From: Tahibacter harae
GTDB taxonomy: Bacteria > Pseudomonadota > Gammaproteobacteria > Xanthomonadales > Rhodanobacteraceae
Assembly: GCF_024437735.1 (NCBI RefSeq)
Contig: NZ_JANFQO010000001.1
Span: 124,001-188,000 of the forward strand
Length of the DNA: 64,000 bases
Direction of reading: 5' to 3'
How positions within the stretch are numbered: position 1 is the stretch's first letter; each line of letters opens with the position of its first letter. Positions 9,034 to 17,567 of this stretch are shown in pieces. The translations under genes and the position numbers were made by a program. A model generated the notes under the pieces. That model ran no database searches. It was not told where the DNA came from and saw only the letters and a program-made list of their open reading frames with translations.

Positions 9034-9777
9034 TCACGGCATGTACATGCCACCGTTGACGTGCAGGGTTTCGCCGGTGATCCAGGCCGCGCCGGGCGAA
9101 GCCAGGAAGGCGACGGCCTCGGCAATGTCGGCCGGCTGGCCCAGACGGCCCAGGGCAATCTGGTCGAGCATGGCCTTTTTCTGCTCCTCCGGCAGCGCGG
9201 CGGTCATATCCGTCTGCACGAAACCCGGCGCAACCACGTTGACCGTGATGCCGCGCGAGCCGATCTCGCGCGCCAGCGACTTGGAGAAGGCGATGATGCC
9301 GGCCTTGGCCGCGGCGTAGTTGGCCTGGCCCGGATTGCCGGTCAGGCCGATGACCGAGGCGATGGAGATGATGCGGCCCTTGCGCGCCTTCATCATGCCG
9401 CGCATCACCGCCTTGGAGGTGCGGAATACCGAGCTGAGGTTGGTGTCGAGGATGGCCTGCCAGTCCTCGTCCTTCATGCGCAGCAGCAACTGGTCGCGGG
9501 TGATGCCGGCGTTGTTGACCAGGATGGAGACGCCGCCGAATTCCTTGCCCAGCGCCTCGACCAGGGCCTCGACGGCGGCGCCGTCGGTCACGTCCAGCAC
9601 GCGGCCGTGGCCGCCCTGGGCGGCGAGCGCGGCAGCTATCGCTTCCGCGCCGGCGGCGCTGGTCGCCGTGCCGATGACAGTGGCGCCGGCCTGGGCCAGA
9701 CGCTGGGCGATGGCCGCGCCTATGCCGCGGCTGGCACCGGTGACGAGGGCGACTTCACCTTGCAGATTTCCACTCAT
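9034..9777 (-). CDS. fabG: 3-oxoacyl-ACP reductase
   Basis: A 247-residue short-chain dehydrogenase reducing 3-oxoacyl-ACP with NADPH. It has the cofactor motif TGASRGIG (13-20), NNAG (88-91) and the catalytic Ser141/Tyr154/Lys158 in 'SIASVIG' and QANYAAAKAG. The end ETLHVNGGMYMP is the canonical FabG C terminus. Between fabD and acpP as usual, 18 bp after fabD. Confidence 0.97.
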   Translation of the reverse strand: MSGNLQGEVALVTGASRGIGAAIAQRLAQAGATVIGTATSAAGAEAIAAALAAQGGHGRVLDVTDGAAVEALVEALGKEFGGVSILVNNAGITRDQLLLRMKDEDWQAILDTNLSSVFRTSKAVMRGMMKARKGRIISIASVIGLTGNPGQANYAAAKAGIIAFSKSLAREIGSRGITVNVVAPGFVQTDMTAALPEEQKKAMLDQIALGRLGQPADIAEAVAFLASPGAAWITGETLHVNGGMYMP

Positions 9778-9795
9778 GTTTTTTTCCCAGGTTGC

Positions 9796-10767
9796 TCAGG
9801 CCGGATCGGTGTCGGCCAGGGCCGCTTCCAGCTCGGCCGGAACGGCGATGGCGCGCGTGGCGATGTTCTTGTCGATGCGCTTGATCAGGCCCGCGAGCAC
9901 CTTGCCCGGGCCACATTCGTAGATGCGCGCGGCGCCGCCGGCGGCCAGCGCCTGCACGCAGCCGGTCCAGCGTACCGGCTGGTACAGCTGGCGCTGCAGC
10001 GCGTCGCGGATCGCCGGCAGCGAGTCGTGCGCGCGGGCGTCGGCGTTATGGATCACCGGAATCGTCGGCGGGTTCCAGGCGATGGCATCCATGCGTCCGG
10101 CCAGACGCACGGCCGCGTCGCGCATCAGGTCGCAGTGGGAAGGCACGCTGACGGCAAGCTTGACCGCCCGCTTCACGCCCAGCTCGGCCAGACGCGCCAG
10201 AGCGCGGTCTACCGCCGCCGCATGGCCGGCGATGACCAGCTGGCCAGGCGAGTTGTAATTGGCCGGAGCGACCACGTCGCCGGCGGCGACCTCGGCGCAG
10301 ACCTGGGCGATCTGCTCGTCCTCGCCGCCGATGATCGCGGCCATGGCGCCGACACCGGCCGGCACCGCGGCCTGCATCAGCCGGCCGCGCTCGGCGACCA
10401 GGGCGGCCGCGTCATGCAGCGACAGCACACCGGCGGCGACCAGGGCGGAATATTCGCCCAGGCTGTGGCCGGCCAGCTGCGCCGGCAGCCGGCCGCCACG
10501 CTCGCGCCACACGCGCCAGACGGCGATGGAGGCCGCCAGCAGCGCAGGCTGGGTGTTCTCGGTACGGTTGAGTTCTTCTTCGGGCCCCGCCTGGGACAGG
10601 GCCCAGAGGTCCACGCCCGCGCCGGCCGAGGCCTCGTCGAACGTCTGCCGCACCAGCGGCGAGAGCGCGGCCAGCTCGGCCAGCATGCCGACGGATTGCG
10701 AGCCCTGGCCGGGGAAGACGAAGGCGAGGGACGCGGAAATCGCGGCGGAGTCGTTCATGGCAATCAT
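9796..10767 (-). CDS. fabD: malonyl-CoA:ACP transacylase
   Basis: A 323-residue transferase moving malonyl from CoA to AcpP. The nucleophile Ser102 sits in GHSLGEYSAL; FPGQGSQSVGM at the N terminus and VPSHCDLM (catalytic His) are typical. ATG at 10767 or 10758 could start it; neither has a clear ribosome site. Followed closely by fabG. Confidence 0.96.
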   Translation of the reverse strand: MIAMNDSAAISASLAFVFPGQGSQSVGMLAELAALSPLVRQTFDEASAGAGVDLWALSQAGPEEELNRTENTQPALLAASIAVWRVWRERGGRLPAQLAGHSLGEYSALVAAGVLSLHDAAALVAERGRLMQAAVPAGVGAMAAIIGGEDEQIAQVCAEVAAGDVVAPANYNSPGQLVIAGHAAAVDRALARLAELGVKRAVKLAVSVPSHCDLMRDAAVRLAGRMDAIAWNPPTIPVIHNADARAHDSLPAIRDALQRQLYQPVRWTGCVQALAAGGAARIYECGPGKVLAGLIKRIDKNIATRAIAVPAELEAALADTDPA

Positions 10768-10861
10768 TCTGGAATGACGGGAAAGATAGTCCGGTGCCGC
10801 GCGCGCGCCTGCCTACGCCAGAACAGGGGCGCCGGCCGCAACGCGCGCAGGCGCCCGTGGT

Positions 10862-11833
10862 TCAGTAGCGCACCAGGGCCGAGCCCCAGGTGAAGCCGCC
10901 GCCGAAGGCTTCCATCAGCAGCAGCTGGCCGCGCTGCACGCGGCCGGAACGCACCGCATAGTCCAGCGCCAGCGGCACCGAGCCCGACGACGTGTTGCCG
11001 TGGCGGTCGACCGTGACGATAACCCGGTCCATCGGCATTTCCAGGCGCTTGGCCGTGGCCTGGATGATGCGCAGGTTGGCCTGGTGCGGGATCAGCCAGT
11101 CGATGGCGGACTTGTCCAGGCCATTCGTGGCCAGGGTTTCCTCGACCACGGCGTCCAGGGTCTTGACCGCGACCTTGAACACCTCGTTGCCGGTCATCAG
11201 CACGCGCACGCCGGCGTTGTGTTCCTCCGGCTTGAAGCCGGCGGACACCCCGACCGGATTCCACAGCAGTTCCTTGTAGGCGCCGTCGGCATGCAGGTGG
11301 GTGGAAATCACGCCCGGCTCGCTGTCGGCGGTCAGCACCACCGCGCCGGCACCATCGCCGAACAGCACGCAGGTGGAACGGTCGCTCCAGTCCAGCATGC
11401 GGGTAAGGGTTTCCGCGCCGACCACCAGGGCCTTCTTCACCGCGCCCGAACGCACGAACTTGTCGGCGACGCTGAGCGCATAGAGAAAGCCCGAGCAGGC
11501 CGCGTTGACATCGAACGCGGCGCAGCCGTTGGCGCCGAGCCGGTGCTGCAGCAGGCAGGCGGTGGACGGGAAGATGAGGTCGGGAGTGGTGGTGCCCACG
11601 ACGATGAGTTCGATCTCGCGCACATCGACGCCGGCGGCCTCAAGCGCGGCGCGGGCGGCGCGCTCGGCCAGATCGGATGTGGTCTGGCCTTCCGCGGCGA
11701 CATGGCGCTGGCGGATGCCGGTGCGGCTGTGGATCCATTCGTCGCTGGTATCGACGATTTTTTCCAGGTCCGCGTTGGTCAGGACTTTCTCCGGCAGATA
11801 GCTGCCGGTGCCTGCGATACGTGAGTGGATCAG
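10862..11833 (-). CDS. fabH: 3-oxoacyl-ACP synthase III (KAS III), probable CTG start
   Basis: A 323-residue initiating condensing enzyme (acetyl-CoA + malonyl-ACP). Catalytic triad: Cys113 in [11 protein letters not shown], His in [10 protein letters not shown], Asn in [10 protein letters not shown]. Start choice: the conserved N terminus '[17 protein letters not shown]' begins right after a CTG codon at 11833, preceded at 6 nt by a strong Shine-Dalgarno (CAGGGGGAA). No ATG, GTG or TTG lies in frame between there and an ATG at 11917, which has no ribosome site and would add 28 arginine-rich residues foreign to the family. With the CTG start the nucleophile is at 113, against 112 in E. coli. 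Confidence 0.93.
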   Translation of the reverse strand: MIHSRIAGTGSYLPEKVLTNADLEKIVDTSDEWIHSRTGIRQRHVAAEGQTTSDLAERAARAALEAAGVDVREIELIVVGTTTPDLIFPSTACLLQHRLGANGCAAFDVNAACSGFLYALSVADKFVRSGAVKKALVVGAETLTRMLDWSDRSTCVLFGDGAGAVVLTADSEPGVISTHLHADGAYKELLWNPVGVSAGFKPEEHNAGVRVLMTGNEVFKVAVKTLDAVVEETLATNGLDKSAIDWLIPHQANLRIIQATAKRLEMPMDRVIVTVDRHGNTSSGSVPLALDYAVRSGRVQRGQLLLMEAFGGGFTWGSALVRY

Positions 11834-12038
11834 AGCGGCTTCCCCCTGCGTCAGGCGACGGCAACGGCGCGGCCTGCGCCCGGCGGCGGATGGCCTGGCA
11901 CTCCGGCTCAGCCGCATCCCCGCTTCGCACAAACACCGATAGTAGCAACTAGCGGCGGCGGCGGAAGTGGCGGATCGGACGATGACGCGGCGCGCCGGCT
12001 CCGGACCGGCGCAGGCGGCCGGGGCCTCCTGCAAACGA

Positions 12039-12062
12039 ATTCCGGCGCCTGCGCGCCGGAAT
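12039..12062 (-). terminator. hairpin downstream of rpmF
   Basis: Perfect 10-bp stem ATTCCGGCGC/GCGCCGGAAT with a 4-nt loop, 40 bp after the rpmF stop and before fabH, followed on the minus strand by TCGTTTGC. A partial terminator here would let yceD-rpmF be made in excess over the fab genes. Confidence 0.5.
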
Positions 12063-12102
12063 GCGGTGAACCTGTGTCGTGGCCGGCTGGCGGCCGCGGG
12101 GC

Positions 12103-12297
12103 TCAGTCTTCGGTGTGGACCGGGGTCTTGCTCGGGATCACCTGGCGGCCGCGGTAGTAGCCGTCCTTGGTGATGTGGTGACGCACGTGGACCTCGCCGG
12201 TGGTCGGGTCGGTGGCCAGCTGCTTGGCCGTCAGCGCATCGTGGGAACGGCGCATGCCGCGGGTCGACGGGGTCTTGCGGGATTTCTGAACTGCCAT
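12103..12297 (-). CDS. rpmF: 50S ribosomal protein L32
   Basis: A 64-residue basic protein beginning [20 protein letters not shown], the L32 signature. It lacks the four zinc-binding cysteines (zinc-free form). ATG at 12297 has a GGAGAG ribosome site. In many bacteria plsX follows rpmF; here fabH follows directly. Confidence 0.98.
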   Translation of the reverse strand: MAVQKSRKTPSTRGMRRSHDALTAKQLATDPTTGEVHVRHHITKDGYYRGRQVIPSKTPVHTED

Positions 12298-12381
12298 GGC
12301 ACTCTCCAGGAAACGCTTGCGGACGCTGGCGCGTACGCGGTGACTAGCTTGAATGGGGACGGCTCGCGCCGCGGCTACTGC

Positions 12382-12894
12382 TCAACCTTTCTTCAGACCG
12401 CCCAGCGCGGCGAACGGGCTGACCCGCACGGGCTGTTCGGCCTGTTCCGGATCGGTCGACCAGGTGTGGTCCGACTCCTCCAGGCCCGGTTTCACCGGAA
12501 TCAAGGGCAAAGCCAGCAGCAGCTCGTCCTCGATCACATCCGCAGGCCTGATTTCGGCGGATTCGAGCAAAAGCGGCTCGTAACCCGGCGACAGGCCGGC
12601 TTCATCCTCTTCCCGCGTTATCAGGCCCAGGCGGGCATCGACAGCGACGGGCAAAACAAACGGTTCCAGCGTACGCTGGCAGGTCAACGTCAATTCGGTC
12701 TGCAGGTGCAGCGCCATGAAGGCGATGCCCAGGTCGTCGCGACCGAATTCGATATCGTACGCGACCTTGCCATCCGGCGCAGCCAGCGCACTGCACAGGC
12801 GCTGCAGCTGGGCTACAGGCAGGCTGTCGTTGAAGGATCGCCGCGCCGAAACCATGCGCCAAGCGTCCACTATCTCGGGGAAAGGCGCAGACAT
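12382..12894 (-). CDS. yceD: YceD/DUF177 family protein (23S rRNA accumulation protein YceD)
   Basis: A 170-residue DUF177 protein with the central LTCQRTLEPF segment (the family's Cys-containing motif), an acidic middle (EDELLLALPLIP) and the C-terminal SPFAALGGLKKG. Always next to rpmF; E. coli YceD affects 23S rRNA levels. ATG at 12894 is chosen by homology length; there is no Shine-Dalgarno, and a strong promoter places transcription start within a few bases of the ATG, so the mRNA may be leaderless. First gene of the long minus-strand fab operon. Confidence 0.92.
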   Translation of the reverse strand: MSAPFPEIVDAWRMVSARRSFNDSLPVAQLQRLCSALAAPDGKVAYDIEFGRDDLGIAFMALHLQTELTLTCQRTLEPFVLPVAVDARLGLITREEDEAGLSPGYEPLLLESAEIRPADVIEDELLLALPLIPVKPGLEESDHTWSTDPEQAEQPVRVSPFAALGGLKKG

Positions 12895-12903
12895 GGGCGC
12901 GCG

Positions 12904-12932
12904 ATAGTAGTTACGCGGGCGTTCCAAGTCAA
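12904..12932 (-). promoter_or_regulatory. sigma-70-type promoter of the yceD-rpmF-fab operon
   Basis: TTGACT (-35) and TACTAT (-10) separated by exactly 17 nt on the minus strand. The -10 ends 9 nt before the yceD ATG, so the predicted transcription start almost coincides with the start codon. No other promoter of this quality is seen before fabF. Confidence 0.75.
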
Positions 12933-13014
12933 CCGAAACTTGCGCCGGCTCCGCTACTTAAGCCGGCCGCGGCTTGATTTACGCCCGCCCGGCCTTGCGG
13001 CAGACTCGCGCCCG

Positions 13015-13440
13015 ATGAGCTACCTGATCGCCTTCATACTAGTGGTATTGTCGGGCCTGGTCTTCCTGCTGCTGCGCGAACGGCGCTGGCGCCGCCGCGA
13101 ACAGGCCATCCGCGACCTGCTGGACCGCGCCGACGCCCTGGAAAGCCACCTGCACAGCTGCCGCGAGCGCATGCAGACCCTGCGCGGCATGCTGGTCGAC
13201 CTGCCCGAGGAAATGACCGGCGACGCCGACGAGGCACTGGCCGCCGACCACAAGGTCCAGGCCGCCCTGCGCGACCTGCTGCAGCACCGCCTGTGGATTC
13301 AGCAGAAAGCCGCCGAGGCCGGCCAGGACGAACTGGACACCGCCGTAGCCGCCCTGCGCCAGTCGCAGTCCTCGATGCAGCAGCAATTGCACCGGCTGGA
13401 CGAGATCACCGCGGCCCTGCGCGAGGCCCAGGCCCGATGA
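13015..13440 (+). CDS. hypothetical membrane-anchored coiled-coil protein
   Basis: A 141-residue protein: one N-terminal transmembrane helix (about residues 3-20, LIAFILVVLSGLVFLLL) followed by RERRWRRRE and a long charged, heptad-rich region likely to form a coiled coil. No family I can name. Divergent from yceD; its stop overlaps the maf start (ATGA), so the two are translationally coupled. The topology (anchor plus cytoplasmic coiled coil) suggests a structural or scaffold role, but function is unknown. Confidence 0.75.
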   Translation: MSYLIAFILVVLSGLVFLLLRERRWRRREQAIRDLLDRADALESHLHSCRERMQTLRGMLVDLPEEMTGDADEALAADHKVQAALRDLLQHRLWIQQKAAEAGQDELDTAVAALRQSQSSMQQQLHRLDEITAALREAQAR

Positions 13441-14042
13441 GCACGACGCCACTGGCCGGCATCGACCTGGTGCTGGGATCGACCTCGCGCTACCGCGCCG
13501 AACTGCTAGCGCGGCTGACCCCGCGCTTCCGCCAGCAGGCGCCCGGCGTGGACGAGACCCGTGTTCCAGGCGAAGCCCCTGCCACCCTGGCCGCACGCCT
13601 GGCGCGGGCCAAGGCCCGGGCCGTGGCGGCGCGCAATCCGGGCAGCGTCGTGATCGGCTCGGACCAAGTCGCCGCGCTGGACGACCAAGTGCTGGGCAAG
13701 CCTGGCGAAGCGGCCCGCGCCGAGGCTCAGCTCGCCGCCTGCAGCGGCCGCCGGGTGGTCTTCCACACGGCGCTGTGCCTGGCCGATGCGCGCGGCGCCG
13801 AAGTGCGGCTGCACGAGGCTGCCGATACCACCGAAGTTCTGTTCCGCCGGCTCGATGCGGGGGAAATCCGCCGCTATGTCGAGCGCGAGCAGCCGCTGGA
13901 CTGCGCCGGCAGCTTCAAGTCCGAAGGGCTGGGCATCACTTTGTTCGAGCGCATAGACAATGCCGATCCCAGCGCCCTGGTCGGCCTGCCGCTGATCGCG
14001 CTGTGCCGGCTGCTGCGCGCGGCTGGCATCGTCCCACTCTGA
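13437..14042 (+). CDS. Maf-family nucleotide pyrophosphatase, YceF type (7-methyl-GTP pyrophosphatase)
   Basis: A 201-residue Maf protein: LVLGSTSRYRAELLARL at the N terminus, ETR and the conserved SDQVAALD (catalytic Asp), then CAGSFKSEGLGITLFERI. The GSFKSEG form is that of E. coli YceF (m7GTP pyrophosphatase) and not YhdE (dTTP/UTP, AYGIQG). It probably removes modified nucleotides from the pool. ATG at 13437 overlaps the previous stop. In E. coli yceF is also next to yceD-rpmF, here divergent from it. Confidence 0.88.
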   Translation: MSTTPLAGIDLVLGSTSRYRAELLARLTPRFRQQAPGVDETRVPGEAPATLAARLARAKARAVAARNPGSVVIGSDQVAALDDQVLGKPGEAARAEAQLAACSGRRVVFHTALCLADARGAEVRLHEAADTTEVLFRRLDAGEIRRYVEREQPLDCAGSFKSEGLGITLFERIDNADPSALVGLPLIALCRLLRAAGIVPL

Positions 14043-14048
14043 ACCGGC

Positions 14049-15611
14049 TCAGGGCGCCGGCACGCAGTCGGGCTGTTCGCCGATAGCCGGCACCCGGCCC
14101 AGGTACCACGCGAACTTCTTGCGGCCGCCGAACAGCTCCAGCCGGTCCAGCGGCTGCAGGGCGTGCAGGCGCCGGCACAGGCCCTGCTGCCATTGCAGGC
14201 GCTCGCGTTCGCTGCCAGTGGTTTCCTCCACGATCAACAGCACCTGGGCGCCGCCCTGTGCCGCGCGCAGGCCGGCTTCGTCGCGCCGCCACAGCGCCAG
14301 CTGCGGCGCACGGCCGTGCTTGATGTTGCGCGGATGGTCCAGCGAGTACACCGGCAAAGCCGCGTCGAACTGGAAATCCAGCTCGGCGCCGAGCAGGAAA
14401 TTGTCCGCCAGCAGCAGGCGCGCCGCCTCCGGCTGCTGCGCCAGCAGTTCCCGCGTACGCGCGGCGACCTCGTTCCAGCCGACGAAGTTGTAGGGAAAGG
14501 CCTTGTAGCGCGCGAGCAGCAGGGCCTGATCCGGCCGCGCCGCCATACCCAAGTAAACAAGTGCACAAGTCAGCCCCGCACCAGCCAATACCCATGCGGC
14601 GCAGAGCCAGGCGCGGCGCAGCCGGCCCGCGCTCGCCAGCAAGCCCAGCGCCAGCAGTGCCGGCGCATAGGCCGGCAGCGGCCAGTGCAGGCGGAAGCGC
14701 AGGTCATCGCCGAACAGGCCGAACAGGAAATAGCCCAGCACCACGCTGCCGCCGGCCCAGGCCAGTACCGCGTACGCGGCCTCTGCGTGGCGGCGCAGGC
14801 ATTGCCACAGCGCGTACAGCATCAGCCCGTACAGCAGCGGCGTGCACACCAGCAGTTGCTCCAGCGGCTGCAGCAAGCCGTCGGCGTGGAACTGCCAGGG
14901 ATGGCGCTCGACCAGCTGGAAGCTCAGTCCACTCCAGTCATGTGCGCGGTTGAACAGCAGCAGCGGCAGCAGGCCGCAGAAACCCAGCGCCAGCGCGCCC
15001 CATAACCCAGGCCGCGACCACAGCGCGCGGCCCTGGCGGCTGCACAGCAGGAAGCCCAGTCCGCCCGGCAGCAGCATGGCCGCGCGGTAATGCGACAGCC
15101 AGGCCAGCAGCAGGCCCAGGCCCAGCCACAGCCAGCCGTTGCGCCGCTGCGCCGTGGCCAGCAGCAGGCCGTGCAGCATCAGCAGGGCGGCGAAGGTCAG
15201 CGGGACATCCGGCAGCGCCATCACGCCCAGGCTTCCGGCCAGCGGCAGCAGCTGCCAGCCTATGCCGGCGATCAACCCGGCGCGGCGGTCGCCGAAATGC
15301 CGGCCCAGCCCGGCCACCAGCAGCGGCAGCGCGCTGCCCAGCAGCAGGAACAGGCTGCGCATGCCCAGCGGCGAATGGCCGAACAGGGTTTCGCCCAGAC
15401 GGATCAGCAAGGCCGTCGCCGGCGGCACATCCGTGTACGACCAGGCCAGGGCGCGGCTTTCCTGCCAGTAGAAGGCTTCGTCGCCGAACGGTGCCAGCGT
15501 CGCGGCGAGTTGAAGCTTGATCGCGAACAGCAGCACCCCAATTGCCCAGAACACGTGCGCCAGGTATCGCGCAGTCGCGCCGCTGCTGGCTACACTCGTT
15601 TCACGCCGCAC
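14049..15611 (-). CDS. GT39/ArnT-like integral membrane glycosyltransferase
   Basis: A 520-residue polytopic protein (about ten hydrophobic segments) with a soluble C-terminal domain. The first periplasmic loop holds GDEAFYWQESRAL, matching the Asp-Glu motif of PMT/ArnT-type glycosyltransferases, which transfer sugars from polyprenyl phosphate onto lipid A, proteins or glycans outside the membrane. Acceptor and sugar cannot be told from sequence. The start is GTG at 15611; convergent with maf (6-bp gap) and divergent from moxR. Confidence 0.8.
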   Translation of the reverse strand: MRRETSVASSGATARYLAHVFWAIGVLLFAIKLQLAATLAPFGDEAFYWQESRALAWSYTDVPPATALLIRLGETLFGHSPLGMRSLFLLLGSALPLLVAGLGRHFGDRRAGLIAGIGWQLLPLAGSLGVMALPDVPLTFAALLMLHGLLLATAQRRNGWLWLGLGLLLAWLSHYRAAMLLPGGLGFLLCSRQGRALWSRPGLWGALALGFCGLLPLLLFNRAHDWSGLSFQLVERHPWQFHADGLLQPLEQLLVCTPLLYGLMLYALWQCLRRHAEAAYAVLAWAGGSVVLGYFLFGLFGDDLRFRLHWPLPAYAPALLALGLLASAGRLRRAWLCAAWVLAGAGLTCALVYLGMAARPDQALLLARYKAFPYNFVGWNEVAARTRELLAQQPEAARLLLADNFLLGAELDFQFDAALPVYSLDHPRNIKHGRAPQLALWRRDEAGLRAAQGGAQVLLIVEETTGSERERLQWQQGLCRRLHALQPLDRLELFGGRKKFAWYLGRVPAIGEQPDCVPAP

Positions 15612-15639
15612 TGCGCATCCTCAACTCCGGTGATCCCTG

Positions 15640-16595
<956 letters not shown>

Positions 16596-16599
<4 letters not shown>

Positions 16600-17567
16600 A
16601 CGCCGGCGCCGCCCTGCGCCGCCGCTGGCAGGAAGTGCTGGCCCTGGCCGAGCGCCGCCTGCCCGCGCTGACCCGGCTGCGCCGCGCCGAACCGCTGCCG
16701 ATACGGCTGGACCGGCGCCGCATCTACGTGCTGCCGACGCTGTTCGGACTGGTGTTCGGCTCCATGCTGGTGGTGATGGCGCTGGGCGCGCTGAACTACA
16801 ACAACAATCCGGCCCTGCTGCTGACCTGCCTGATGACGGCGACGGCCTTCCTCAGCGTGCTGATCGGCTTCCGCAACCTCGACGGCCTGAGCCTGCGCGC
16901 GGTACAGGCCGAACCCTGCTACGCCGGCGACCTGCTCGACGTGGCGCTGGTATTCGATCCCGCCGGCCGCCGCCGCGAGACGCTGTGCATCAACATGGGC
17001 GCGGCCGCCAGCGTGATCCGCGGCGATGCCGACAGCCTGCCGCGCGCGCAATTGCAGGTGCCGACGCAGCGCCGCGGCTACATGACCCTGCCGCGCATCA
17101 AGGTCTTCACCACCTGGCCCTACGGCCTGTTCCGCTGCTGGAGCTGGCTCAATCCGCAGCAGCAGGTACTGGTGTTCCCGCGTCCGGAGGCCGCCGTCAG
17201 TGCGCTGCCGCCGCAGCCGCAGGCGGCCGACACCGGCAGCGTGCGCATGCGCGGCGACGAGTTCGGCGCGCTGCGCGAATACCGCGTCAGCGATCCGCTG
17301 CGCCTGATCGCCTGGAAGGCCAGCGCGCGCCACGACCGCCTGCTGGTGCGCGATCCGGAACTGCCGCAGAACCCGGAGCGCATCCTGGATTTCGACAGCC
17401 TGCCGCAGCTGGACCTGGAAGCCCGCATCGCGCGCCTGGCGCGCTGGGTGCTGCTGGCCGAGGAACAGCGCGTGCGCTACACCCTGCGCCTGCCGCGGCA
17501 GCAGCTGGGGCCGGACCTGGGCAGCGCCCACGCCTACCGCTGCCTGCGCGAGCTGGCCCTGCTCTGA
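16596..17567 (+). CDS. DUF58 domain membrane protein
   Basis: A 323-residue protein with two N-terminal transmembrane helices (around VLPTLFGLVFGSMLVVMAL and ALLLTCLMTATAFLSVLIGF) and the DUF58 region 'FGALREYRVSDPLRLIAWKASARHDRLLVRD'. TTG at 16596 overlaps the moxR stop (TTGA), giving the normal family length; upstream codons lie inside moxR. Works with MoxR and the transglutaminase protein, role not defined biochemically. Confidence 0.88.

Noticed and set aside
11917..11917. ATG start for fabH at 11917
   Set aside because: No ribosome site, adds an Arg-rich segment absent from the family; the CTG at 11833 with a strong Shine-Dalgarno fits better.
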